The position numbers and the translations under genes are program-made. Positions 24,105 through 31,832 of a stretch of 47,444 bases of DNA are shown in pieces. The notes below the pieces were generated by a model. That model searched no databases. It was given only the letters and a program-made list of their open reading frames with translations, and had not been told where the DNA came from. The DNA comes from CALJTV01 sp036821185 (GTDB taxonomy: Bacteria > Chloroflexota > Dehalococcoidia > GIF9 > UBA5629): the NCBI GenBank assembly GCA_036821185.1, contig DAISKD010000008.1:1-47444 (forward strand). Reading direction: 5' to 3'. Every line of letters starts with the position of its first letter. The stretch's first letter is position 1.

Positions 24105-25694
24105 ATGAAGAAAAGACTAGCGGTACTCCTGTTCATCCTTCTAGCCTTATCCGCCAATATCAGTGCTATTTCACCCGTACGGGCGCAGGACTATCCAGCC
24201 CCCCCGCCTGACCCCGCTGCGCCATGGCAACCGCCACATGAAGGTGGAGAAGTTGTGTTGCCCCGAGTACAGGTGGAGGTCTATAGCCAGAACTGGTCTG
24301 ACCTGCAAATTATGCCCCCGCCAGCCATGGCACCGGGCAAACCGGGGTCTATAGTCGATGCCTACCTCGTCAACAGCTACGGACGAATTGTGACCAACCT
24401 GTACCGCAACTGGGCTTGCTACCTGATAGTATCCCTCAACGGCCCGGGTTGCTTCTACCTGTGGGAATATTACCCACCCGGTACCACACCCTACGGTCAC
24501 TGGCTCGTCTACAGGTGGTACGTCCCCTATGCTGGCATCTGGCGTATAGGGCCATTTGTTGCCCAGCCGTCTGATCCACCAGGTCTGTATGTCTGGAAGA
24601 TGTGGTACCTCTGTGGAAGCTCCTGGTCAGTGCGCTCACTGAGCTTCAACTACACCGGGAGCTATTACCCGCCGGACATACCAGGGCTGGTGCCGGGGCA
24701 GGTCAGACCACCGATTATCAATTCCTTTACCGCCAGTAAGTCCTCCATCGAACTGGGGGAAACGGTAATTTTGACATGGACTACCACCAATGCTATTAGC
24801 GTCACTATATCCCCGGGGATCGGTGAGGTGGCTAACTCAGGCTCTACAACGGTCACCCCCTCGACCACGACCACCTATACTTTAGTAGCCAAAGGGAGGT
24901 CCGATACATCGGTATCATCGACCGTGACCGTAGTAGTTAAACCCAGGGTGCCGCCTGTCATCAGCATTAGTCAGACCGTAATAAAGAAGGGGCAGTCAGC
25001 CACCCTTTCCTGGGAGGCACCGGGGGCGATTGCGGTGTCCATCACCAACATCGGCAGCATGGGCACCCAGGGAACGGTCCAGGTCTCCCCGGGCAAAACG
25101 ACCTGCTACACCCTTACTGCCACCTATGTCGATGGCACCACACAGTCAGCATCGGTGACCGTTAATGTAACACAGCCGCCTTATCTCCTCTGGGGCCTTA
25201 TAGCGTTATCGGCAGTCGCTGTGGTGGTGATAGTCGTCCTGGTGGCAAGAAAGCTGGCGAGGGCCCGGAGGGCACGCCAGTTGGCGGCAGCACAGGCCAA
25301 AGCAGGTCGCATAACAGACTTCGAGACCACGCCCGGCACGGAGACATCACCAACTACCACGCCTGTGGTGGAGGCTCCCCCGGCTAAGCTGCTAATGCCC
25401 GAGGGTAACGAGATGCTTCTGGCGGGCAACCCTAGGACTTTGGGCCGGCATGACTTCGAAAACTTCATGCTGCGTGAAGATGTCCCTTACATCTCCCGAC
25501 AACATATCAACATCTGGTATGAAGGCGGGCATTACTATATCGAAGACCGCAGCAGCACCAACGGTACCAGGCTCAACGGTAAGGAGATAAAGGGCACTGG
25601 CAGACACGCGCTCGCTGACGGCGATGTAATCGAGCTTGCAGGCAAACTAAGCATCACTTTTAAAGTACAAAATACAGATAAGGAGGTGTCATGA
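24105..25694 (+). CDS. transmembrane FHA protein 2 with sensor-like domain and two Ig-like repeats
   Basis: The 529-residue protein has a signal peptide with an AxA-like cleavage site (SPVRA-QDY), a Pro-rich start, and the unknown domain shared with protein 1 (CYLIVSLNGPGCFYLWEYY and YRWYVPYAGIWRIGPFVAQ, about residues 95-180). Two Ig-like repeats follow (about 200-279 and 282-355), each with the pattern PxI-x-S-F or SIS, G-x-x-x-x-LxW, T-x-Y-TL-x-A. A membrane helix lies near 361-382, then a Thr-rich linker (TTPGTETSPTTTPVVEAPP) and a C-terminal FHA domain (427-525: LGRHDF, YISRQHINI, RSSTNGTRLNG). ATG 24105 has gagga upstream. It is the first gene of the second transcription unit. Confidence 0.88.
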   Translation: MKKRLAVLLFILLALSANISAISPVRAQDYPAPPPDPAAPWQPPHEGGEVVLPRVQVEVYSQNWSDLQIMPPPAMAPGKPGSIVDAYLVNSYGRIVTNLYRNWACYLIVSLNGPGCFYLWEYYPPGTTPYGHWLVYRWYVPYAGIWRIGPFVAQPSDPPGLYVWKMWYLCGSSWSVRSLSFNYTGSYYPPDIPGLVPGQVRPPIINSFTASKSSIELGETVILTWTTTNAISVTISPGIGEVANSGSTTVTPSTTTTYTLVAKGRSDTSVSSTVTVVVKPRVPPVISISQTVIKKGQSATLSWEAPGAIAVSITNIGSMGTQGTVQVSPGKTTCYTLTATYVDGTTQSASVTVNVTQPPYLLWGLIALSAVAVVVIVVLVARKLARARRARQLAAAQAKAGRITDFETTPGTETSPTTTPVVEAPPAKLLMPEGNEMLLAGNPRTLGRHDFENFMLREDVPYISRQHINIWYEGGHYYIEDRSSTNGTRLNGKEIKGTGRHALADGDVIELAGKLSITFKVQNTDKEVS

Positions 25695-25771
25695 CCATGA
25701 AAAAGGGGATTTTTGTCCTCACCGCAGTGCTGGTGCTCATTTCAGCACTGCTATGGAAGTTTACAGACTAA
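25691..25771 (+). CDS. 26-residue single-pass membrane peptide
   Basis: A short frame starts with ATG at 25691, which overlaps the upstream stop as ATGA, and ends with TAA at 25769-25771. A strong aggagg (25681-25686) precedes it; a second in-frame ATG at 25697 is spaced better and would give 24 residues. The product has two Lys after the start (MTMKKG), about 16 hydrophobic residues and a charged tail (WKFTD), the pattern of a small membrane peptide. It sits between two membrane FHA genes. I cannot assign a function; it could modulate these proteins or the kinase in the membrane. Confidence 0.6.
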   Translation: MTMKKGIFVLTAVLVLISALLWKFTD

Positions 25772-25802
25772 AAGCGATCAAAAAACTAAGAGGGAGGTAC
25801 AA

Positions 25803-27149
25803 ATGAACTTAAGAAAGACGATTCTCAGCCTGACAATAGCATCGCTGATCTGCGCTATCTTACCGCTGCAGGTCACGCCGGTATTTGCCGCAGACAACAC
25901 AACAGACTCGCAAGCTGAATCTTCTGCTACAGCTACGGCAACGGTCAATATCACGATTTCAGACAACAGTTCTTCGATCACAGTCGTGGCCACGAGCACG
26001 GCAACAGCCGAGGCGACCACCGCCTCTAGTTCGCCTTCAGCTCCACCTCCTCCACCACCTCCACCACCTTCGCCACCGCGCCCTCCGTCTCCTCCTCTAC
26101 CTCCTTGCCCACCGCCATGTCCACCACCACCTCCGCCCCCACCACCTGCACCGCCCTGTCCTACATGCTGTTTATGCTACCCGCGTTGCGTATGCCCCTG
26201 TGACTGCAGCTGCACCATCTGTGTCCGGCGCACTGTGGTGGTCGAGCAACCTCAACAACAGATCGACCCACCGCCGATAATCAACACGTTCACCGCCAAC
26301 CCGAGTTATATACAACCGGGGCAAACGGCTGTGCTGACCTGGACGGTCAGCGATGCCCTGGGGAGGGATGTCCAGGTCAGCATATCCCCTGCAATCGGTT
26401 CAGTCCCCAGTTCCGGGTCATACACCGTGACTCCAAGCGAAACAACCATCTATACTCTTACTGCTACCAACCAAGATGGTACCGTCAGTGCCAGCACCAC
26501 CGTGACGGTAGCTCCACCCGTAGTAACTTCAAACACCGGTGGAAACACCAGTGGCGGCTCGGGGACGCCCAGCACTGGCAATACCGCTAGCCCTGACAGG
26601 CACAACACCTTTTGGCTCGGACTGGGAGATGGCGGTGGAACGACAAGGTCATGGCTGTCCTACCTGGTGCTCTTCGGTCTAGTGGCTGCGGCGGCGGTGG
26701 TGGCAATAGTTTTGGTCACCAGAAGGACCGCCCTGGCCTGTTCCGACGACCGCGTGGGCACACAGGTAGCGCTCCTGTCCTCGATGACCTCCTGTGGGGC
26801 CGATACACAGGTTGCAAACGGGACTGAGCGCACGACATCATTTGCCACAGGGTCAACTCCCAGACTAGTAGCGGCAGACGGCAAACATATAGCCATTTCA
26901 GAAGGTGGCCGCACCCTAGGAAGGAAAGACCTGCGCTCACTGGTCAAGACGGACAAAATAGGGCTGGTCTCCAGGGAACACATACAGCTCACCTGCGAGG
27001 ATGGTAGTTACTACGTCGAGGACTGCAACAGCACCAATGGTACCAAGGTGAACGGCTCCAGCATCAGAGGCAAAGGCAAACACCCACTGAAGAACGGTGA
27101 CCAGATCGAGCTCGCCGGCGTCGTTACCCTGACTTTCCAGTCCCAATAG
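25803..27149 (+). CDS. transmembrane FHA protein 3 with Pro/Cys-rich extracellular segment
   Basis: The 448-residue protein has a signal peptide (1-29), a Ser/Thr/Ala-rich stretch (30-79), a proline-rich segment (about 80-120) interrupted by Cys, and a Cys-dense patch (TCCLCYPRCVCPCDCSCTIC) giving 12 Cys between about 102 and 140. One Ig-like repeat (about 155-237), a Gly/Ser/Thr linker, one membrane helix (about 282-306), a Ser/Thr-rich cytoplasmic linker and a C-terminal FHA domain (352-448: LGRKDL, LVSREHIQL, CNSTNGTKVNG) follow. ATG 25803 has gggaggt upstream. The frame extends upstream without a start signal. The Cys patch could bind metal, form disulfides or anchor the protein outside. 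Confidence 0.88.
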   Translation: MNLRKTILSLTIASLICAILPLQVTPVFAADNTTDSQAESSATATATVNITISDNSSSITVVATSTATAEATTASSSPSAPPPPPPPPPSPPRPPSPPLPPCPPPCPPPPPPPPPAPPCPTCCLCYPRCVCPCDCSCTICVRRTVVVEQPQQQIDPPPIINTFTANPSYIQPGQTAVLTWTVSDALGRDVQVSISPAIGSVPSSGSYTVTPSETTIYTLTATNQDGTVSASTTVTVAPPVVTSNTGGNTSGGSGTPSTGNTASPDRHNTFWLGLGDGGGTTRSWLSYLVLFGLVAAAAVVAIVLVTRRTALACSDDRVGTQVALLSSMTSCGADTQVANGTERTTSFATGSTPRLVAADGKHIAISEGGRTLGRKDLRSLVKTDKIGLVSREHIQLTCEDGSYYVEDCNSTNGTKVNGSSIRGKGKHPLKNGDQIELAGVVTLTFQSQ

Positions 27150-27155
27150 CGTTGA

Positions 27156-27190
27156 GGGCCGGCGTCTGTGAGGCAAACGGGCGCCGGCCC
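27156..27190 (+). terminator. hairpin after the FHA locus
   Basis: A perfect 9-bp GC stem (GGGCCGGCG, 27156-27164; CGCCGGCCC, 27182-27190) lies 7 bp after the stop of FHA protein 3 and is followed by TTGCCTCTT. The U tract is weak, but the position fits the end of the operon. Confidence 0.55.
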
Positions 27191-27304
27191 TTGCCTCTTA
27201 TCGGTAATCCCCCAGCCCTTATGCTATTTCTACAACATTCTGATACAGGTGCCCCAGCTTCATCTGCTGTACTAACAGCACCATAACCTCATTCTTCTGT
27301 GGCA

Positions 27305-27333
27305 TCGACTAATGGTCAGGAAAAAGGTACAAT
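27305..27333 (+). promoter_or_regulatory. probable promoter of the acyl-CoA dehydrogenase gene
   Basis: TCGACT (27305-27310) and TACAAT (27328-27333) with a 17-bp spacer. The start codon lies 49 bp downstream behind aaggagg. Confidence 0.45.
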
Positions 27334-27381
27334 CAGTAGACAACGGGGTGGTACATCAATCCGCTGAACAAGGAGGCTGCG

Positions 27382-28641
27382 ATGCTGGAAGTATTTTTTA
27401 CTCTAGAGCAAAGAAAGCTAAAGCAGGAGGTACAGGACTTCGTCAGGAGCGTGCCGCGGCAGCTTATCCTCGACATGGATGCCGATAAAATCAAGTTCCC
27501 CTATGAGTTCGTCCAGGAGGCTGGCAGGCGCAACCTGCTCGGGCTCAGATTCCCTAAAAAGTATGGTGGCAGGGGGCTGGGTTGGGTGGAGGAACTCATC
27601 GCCGTGGGGGAAGTGAGTAAGCTGGGAGTACCATTCGCCTGCCTCTACAGCATGGTCTCCATCGTCGGTGAAGCCTTAAATGTCTTCGGCACCGAAGCGC
27701 AGAAGGAAAAGTATTTGAAACCCCTCATCGCCGGCACCAAATGGGCTGGGGAGGCGCTCACTGAGCCCAGAGGCGGCTCTGATTTCTTCGGCGCCACCAC
27801 GGTGGCTCGAAAGAGGGGCAGCCACTACTATCTCACCGGGCAAAAACGCTTCGTGGTCGGTGCCGAAGGCGCCGATTTTTTCCTCGTCTTCGCCGTCACC
27901 AATCCCAGTGCCGGGCGCGATGCCATCAGCGCCTTTATTGTGGAAAGGGAGATGGGAATCGAGGTGAGACACGTCTACGGGCTAATGGGCTGCCGTGGCA
28001 CTGGGACCGGCAGGCTAGTATTCAGAGAAACACCCGTCCCTGAGGAGAACCTCATCGGCGGCGAAAATCAGGGCGCTAAGGTCTTCTACAAACTAATGGT
28101 GCCGGAGAGACTGGTCTCGGGCGGTATAGACGGCTCCAGGGCCATCCTGGAAATAGCTGCCAGATACGCTGCTAAAAGGACGGCTTTCGGGCAGCCGATC
28201 AGAAATTTCGAAGGAGTGAGCTTCAAAATCGCCGACTGCATCACCAAGCTAGATGCCGTCGACGCCCTTGCCTATGCCGTCGCCAGGACCATCGACCTCG
28301 GGGTGGGCTCCTCCGGTTACCAGAGGAGACTGGTCTCCGAGGTGAAGAAACTGGCTACACAGACCCAGTGGGAGGTGGTCAACGATGCCATGCAGATTCT
28401 AGGCGGCATCGGCTACACCAATGTCTACCCCGTGGAGCGAGCGCTGAGGGAAGCCAGGCTGGCAATGATCTGGACGGGCACCAACGAGATAATGAACCTC
28501 ATCATCCAGCACGAGTATTACCGGGAGATCCTCAGCCGCGATGTGCAAGGCAGGGATATCGAAAACGATGTCGCACTCTCTGAGGAGCAGTTGGCAGAGG
28601 AAAGGGTCTACGAATCAGGGCCATTGCCCACCGAGCCCTAG
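27382..28641 (+). CDS. acyl-CoA dehydrogenase
   Basis: The 419-residue FAD enzyme oxidises an acyl-CoA to the enoyl-CoA and passes electrons to ETF. Family segments are GEALTEPRGGSDFFGATT (FAD/substrate loop), AERTAFGQPI-like AAKRTAFGQPIRNFEG, QILGGIGYTNVYPVERALREAR and WTGTNEIMNLII. In many members the catalytic Glu lies in the YEGT position, which here reads WTGT. Instead E242 in MVPERLVSGG aligns with the alternative helix-G base known from isovaleryl-CoA and long-chain dehydrogenases. Substrate length or branching is not predictable. Ribosome site aaggagg precedes ATG 27382. It is probably monocistronic. Confidence 0.93.
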   Translation: MLEVFFTLEQRKLKQEVQDFVRSVPRQLILDMDADKIKFPYEFVQEAGRRNLLGLRFPKKYGGRGLGWVEELIAVGEVSKLGVPFACLYSMVSIVGEALNVFGTEAQKEKYLKPLIAGTKWAGEALTEPRGGSDFFGATTVARKRGSHYYLTGQKRFVVGAEGADFFLVFAVTNPSAGRDAISAFIVEREMGIEVRHVYGLMGCRGTGTGRLVFRETPVPEENLIGGENQGAKVFYKLMVPERLVSGGIDGSRAILEIAARYAAKRTAFGQPIRNFEGVSFKIADCITKLDAVDALAYAVARTIDLGVGSSGYQRRLVSEVKKLATQTQWEVVNDAMQILGGIGYTNVYPVERALREARLAMIWTGTNEIMNLIIQHEYYREILSRDVQGRDIENDVALSEEQLAEERVYESGPLPTEP

Positions 28642-28966
28642 CCACAGGCCAGCCCTGCCCTCAAATGTATCTCGCTTAAGCTACAGCCTGAGATGTTTTC
28701 GTCTCCTTGTTAGAGCTGCTAAAGCCGAAGCCGCCGCACCTTCCCTGGCAAACCACCGCTATGCACATAGCATGCAAAAAAGCGAGTATTAGAATATAAT
28801 TTTACAAATTGGGGCGTGAGGGAGCTGGTAAAGGCTTTCAAAGTGCCACTGGACGAGACCAGGTTGGGAACCCTCAACCTGTTTCTGGAGTGCCACCCGC
28901 TCACAATGCTGCCCTGAGGTTCCATGACCGAGCATACGTAGGGACGACCAGTAAGCAGGCAAGAAG
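28642..28966. other. 325-bp gap before the arsenic-type operon
   Basis: The gap holds a perfect TATAAT (28795-28800) with no convincing -35 and a 33-codon GTG frame (28816-28917) without a ribosome site. No regulator gene, inverted repeat of note or RNA gene is visible. The permease start has only a weak upstream ribosome site. Confidence 0.4.
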
Positions 28967-30022
28967 ATGTTTCCGGATATGATTGTAAGTGCGCTCCTTG
29001 GCGGACTGATGGCGCTGAGGGACTACATTGCGCTCCATGTGCTCACCTGTCTTATCCCCGCCTTTCTACTGGCTGGCGGCATAGTGAACTTCATGTCGCG
29101 GGAGAGCATCATCAGCTACCTGGGGGCGGCGGCACGGAAGATAATTTCCTTTGGCATTGCCGCCGGCGGTAGTTTCTTTGTGGCTGCCTGTTCCTGCACT
29201 GTGATCCCGGTCTCCAGCGGCATTTACTATGGCGGCGCCGGCATCGGCGCTGCCTTCATCATCCTCTGGGTGGCACCGGCGGCTAATATCCTCTCCCTGG
29301 TCTACACCGGCTCAATACTCGGGGCAGAGATGGTCATCGCTAGACTGATAGCTGCCCTGCTCATGTCCTTTGCCGTCGGCTTCGTCATGGCTTACGCCTT
29401 TTACCGCGAAGAAAAAGACCGCACCCCGACACTCCAGGTGGATAGCAGCGGGGGGCTGATCGGCCGTAAGCCGCTGGTATTGCTGGTGTTGCTGGTCCTG
29501 TGGCTGCTGGCACCCAACTACCTTGTTACTCATGGGCCCTATTGGCAGAAGGTGGTCGTCTGGGCAGTAGGGCTGGTGATAGTGGCAACTTACACCTGGA
29601 AAGCCATCGAGCCGGAAAGAGTCAAGCCCTGGCTCAGGGAAAGCTGGTGGTTCGTGCGCATGATATTCCCGCTGCTGCTTCTCGGCGTGTTCATCATCGG
29701 CATCATCGGCGCCCTTCTACCCCAGCAGTGGATCGAGACCTGGGTTGGCGGCGCCGGCTTACGGCAGTCATTCCTTGCCACCTTAATTGGGGCTATTTCT
29801 TACTTCGCCACAATGACCGAGGCGCCCTTCGTGCACACCCTAATGGGCTTGGGTATGGGAAAGGGGCCAGCGCTGGCACTGCTGCTCACCGGTCCCGGCA
29901 TCAGTCTGCCCAACTGGCTGGCCATCGCCAGGGTATTCGGCATAAAGAAGACGCTGGTCTACATCCCCACCATAATCGTCCTGGGTACTCTGGTCGGCTG
30001 GATAGCCGGGTTTATTCTATAA
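28967..30022 (+). CDS. ArsP/YraQ-family permease (DUF318)
   Basis: The 351-residue protein has about eight to nine membrane helices in two similar halves. The first half contains FFVAACSCTVIPVSSGIYYGGAGIGAAFIILWVAPAAN, the conserved C-S-C-T-V-x-P and AP-A-N signature. The second half has TMTEAPFVHTLMGLGMGKGPALALLLTGPGISLPN. The family includes ArsP, an efflux permease for trivalent organoarsenicals, and many permeases of unknown substrate. The paired thioredoxin-fold gene and the downstream arsM-type gene support export of methylated arsenic species. I give no symbol because substrate cannot be proven. The proteins probably cycle metal(loid) via the membrane-embedded cysteines. Confidence 0.85.
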   Translation: MFPDMIVSALLGGLMALRDYIALHVLTCLIPAFLLAGGIVNFMSRESIISYLGAAARKIISFGIAAGGSFFVAACSCTVIPVSSGIYYGGAGIGAAFIILWVAPAANILSLVYTGSILGAEMVIARLIAALLMSFAVGFVMAYAFYREEKDRTPTLQVDSSGGLIGRKPLVLLVLLVLWLLAPNYLVTHGPYWQKVVVWAVGLVIVATYTWKAIEPERVKPWLRESWWFVRMIFPLLLLGVFIIGIIGALLPQQWIETWVGGAGLRQSFLATLIGAISYFATMTEAPFVHTLMGLGMGKGPALALLLTGPGISLPNWLAIARVFGIKKTLVYIPTIIVLGTLVGWIAGFIL

Positions 30023-30050
30023 TAGTGCAACCAGAAAGGAGGTGAAGCCT

Positions 30051-30314
30051 ATGAACATAAAAGTGCTAGGTCCGGGCTGCGCTAAATGCCAACAACTGGA
30101 AAAGACGGTCAAGGATGTGGTGAAAGAGCTGGCCATCCATGCCTCCGTCGATGTAGTCAAAGACCCTAAGGAGTTTCTGAAGTATAATGTATTAATGACA
30201 CCCGGGCTGGTGATAAACGGGCAGACGGTGAGCAGCGGCAAGGCGCTGTCCAAAGGAGAGGTCACCCAGCTCATAATCAATGCCCTGGACAGGGAACAGT
30301 CCGGAAAGTCCTGA
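30051..30314 (+). CDS. thioredoxin-like small redox protein (permease partner)
   Basis: The 87-residue protein begins MNIKVLGPGCAKCQQLEKTV, with a CxxC active site, and keeps the cis-Pro segment as VLMTPGLVINGQTVSSGK. It matches the redox-active disulfide protein 2 family that often lies next to ArsP/YraQ-type permeases. ATG 30051 has a strong aaaggaggt upstream; an in-frame GTG at 30042 lies inside that site. It probably keeps metal(loid) or protein thiols reduced for transfer to the permease, which is inference from neighbourhood. It is 28 bp downstream of the permease. Confidence 0.88.
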   Translation: MNIKVLGPGCAKCQQLEKTVKDVVKELAIHASVDVVKDPKEFLKYNVLMTPGLVINGQTVSSGKALSKGEVTQLIINALDREQSGKS

Positions 30315-30360
30315 GCGAGCACAGTTGTACCGAGCTCGATAAGCACAAAGGAGCTGAACT

Positions 30361-30906
30361 ATGCACAGAAAAGTTAGTGTACTGTTTATCGGAGTTGCGG
30401 TGTTGTGCGCCTTAAGCATAATACTCATCGCCTGTGCCCGAACGGCGCAACCCGAAGGCGGGACCGTCACCCCACCCTCCGACGACACCGCTCCAGCGAT
30501 AGGCAAAGTCGCCCCCGATTTCACCCTGCCGACCATGACCGGCGAGACCGTCACCCTGAGCCAGTACCGCGGCAAGCCGGTGATACTTATTTTCTGGGTG
30601 GTGCACTGCGAGGGCTGCATTGAGGAGATACCCTACATCCAGGAATTCTACGACAAGCACGCCGATAAGGTGGTCGTGCTCACCGTACATGTTGGCGATG
30701 CCAGGGCACAAATACAGAGGCTCCTCAGCACCCGCCGCATCACCTACCCCATCCTCATCGACGCAGATGAGCTGGTCTGTATAAATTACCGCCGCGGCGT
30801 GCCGGCCACTTTCTTCATCGACAGGGAGGGGGTCATCCGGGAAATAAAGGACGATGTGTTCAGCAGCACCAAAGAGATAGAGACCATGGTCCAGGTAATA
30901 AAGTAG
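30361..30906 (+). CDS. TlpA/ResA-like thiol-disulfide lipoprotein
   Basis: The 181-residue protein has a lipoprotein signal with a lipobox (IILIACARTAQ), then a thioredoxin fold of the TlpA/AhpC type: GKVAPDFTLPTMTGETVTLSQYRGKPVILIFWVVHCEGCIEEIP. The active site is CEGC and the cis-Pro is in RRGVPATFFID. Extracytoplasmic members reduce or exchange disulfides. A ribosome site aaaggagc precedes ATG 30361. It follows the small thioredoxin gene by 46 bp and precedes the methyltransferase by about 110 bp. A role in arsenic or thiol handling outside the membrane is inferred only. Confidence 0.88.
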   Translation: MHRKVSVLFIGVAVLCALSIILIACARTAQPEGGTVTPPSDDTAPAIGKVAPDFTLPTMTGETVTLSQYRGKPVILIFWVVHCEGCIEEIPYIQEFYDKHADKVVVLTVHVGDARAQIQRLLSTRRITYPILIDADELVCINYRRGVPATFFIDREGVIREIKDDVFSSTKEIETMVQVIK

Positions 30907-31016
30907 AGCGCCCGGTGGACGCCGCTTTTCCCCAACCACAAACTGCAGCAGTAGTAAAGTTTTCGCCTTTCATTGTATTCAGGTAAAATAGTCGAGGTAA
31001 TCGATGGAGGTAATGG

Positions 31017-31832
31017 ATGGACAAAGATAAGGCCAAGAAAGTTGTCAAGGAGGGATATGGCAGGATAGCCAGAGAGAGGACTTCTTGCTGTGCACCTTCA
31101 AGCTCCTGCTGTGGGAGTCCCTCTGCTGGCATATCACACCCCAGCGATATAAAGGCTTCGGTGCTTGCTGAGGCAGACCTGGGCCTGGGTTGCGGCAACC
31201 CCATTGCCTTAGCCTCGCTGAAGCCGGGAGAGACCGTGCTCGATCTTGGCTCGGGCACGGGCTTCGATTGTTTCCTCGCCGCCGAGAGGGTGGGGAAAAA
31301 GGATAAGGTCATCGGCGTGGACATGACGCCCGAAATGGTGGAACAGGCGAAGGAGCACGCCCGCCGCGGCGGCTTCGAAAACGTGGAGTTCCGCCTCGGC
31401 GACATCGAGAACCTGCCTGTCGAGAATAACGAGGTAGATGTGGTCATCTCCAACTGCGTCATCAACCTTTCGCCAGAGAAGGAGAGGGTGTTCCTCGAGG
31501 CTTTCAGGGTGCTTAAGCCCGGCGGCAGAATGGTCGTCTCTGATATAGTCACTGCTGTACCATTGCCTGAATCAGTGAAGCGCTCCACCACCGCTTACAT
31601 CGCCTGTATAGCTGGTGCTGCCACGAAACAGGAGTACATCGAAGCAATAAAGAAAGCCGGCTTTGAAGATGTGGAGGTAGCCGCCGAACTGGTCATCGCC
31701 GGTTGCTGCCCCTCTAGCGACCCCATAGTGCAGGCGCTCTCCACCGACCCCACGATACCACCATACGATCTACAGAAGGTCAGTGGCAACATCCGCAGCC
31801 TCACCGTTCGCGCCATCAAGCCAAGAAAATGA
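31017..31832 (+). CDS. arsM: arsenite S-adenosylmethionine methyltransferase
   Basis: The 271-residue protein is a class I SAM methyltransferase (VLDLGSGTGFDCFLAA, GVDMTPEMVEQA, FRLGDIENLP). The ArsM cysteines are present: C59 in GLGCGNP, C147 in ISNCVINLSPEK and C197 in YIACIAGA; these hold trivalent arsenic in characterised ArsM. There are extra pairs at the N terminus (TSCCAPSSSCC, residues 24-32) and C terminus (AGCCPS, 230-231) that could capture arsenic. The product would methylate As(III) to mono- and dimethyl forms. ATG 31017 follows tggagg. It overlaps the DUF763 gene by ATGA. No ArsR repressor gene is in the window. Confidence 0.93.
   Translation: MDKDKAKKVVKEGYGRIARERTSCCAPSSSCCGSPSAGISHPSDIKASVLAEADLGLGCGNPIALASLKPGETVLDLGSGTGFDCFLAAERVGKKDKVIGVDMTPEMVEQAKEHARRGGFENVEFRLGDIENLPVENNEVDVVISNCVINLSPEKERVFLEAFRVLKPGGRMVVSDIVTAVPLPESVKRSTTAYIACIAGAATKQEYIEAIKKAGFEDVEVAAELVIAGCCPSSDPIVQALSTDPTIPPYDLQKVSGNIRSLTVRAIKPRK

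Noticed and set aside
25713..25802. Upstream extension of FHA protein 3
   Set aside because: It overlaps the small membrane peptide frame, lacks a start signal, and would mask the signal peptide that begins at ATG 25803.
25885..26280. Arg/Leu/His-rich frame in another register of the proline-rich region
   Set aside because: It is a shadow of the repetitive CCN codons; the main frame has signal peptide, Ig-like, membrane and FHA parts.
28816..28917. 33-codon GTG frame before the permease
   Set aside because: No ribosome site, no recognisable domain, and nothing to separate it from chance.
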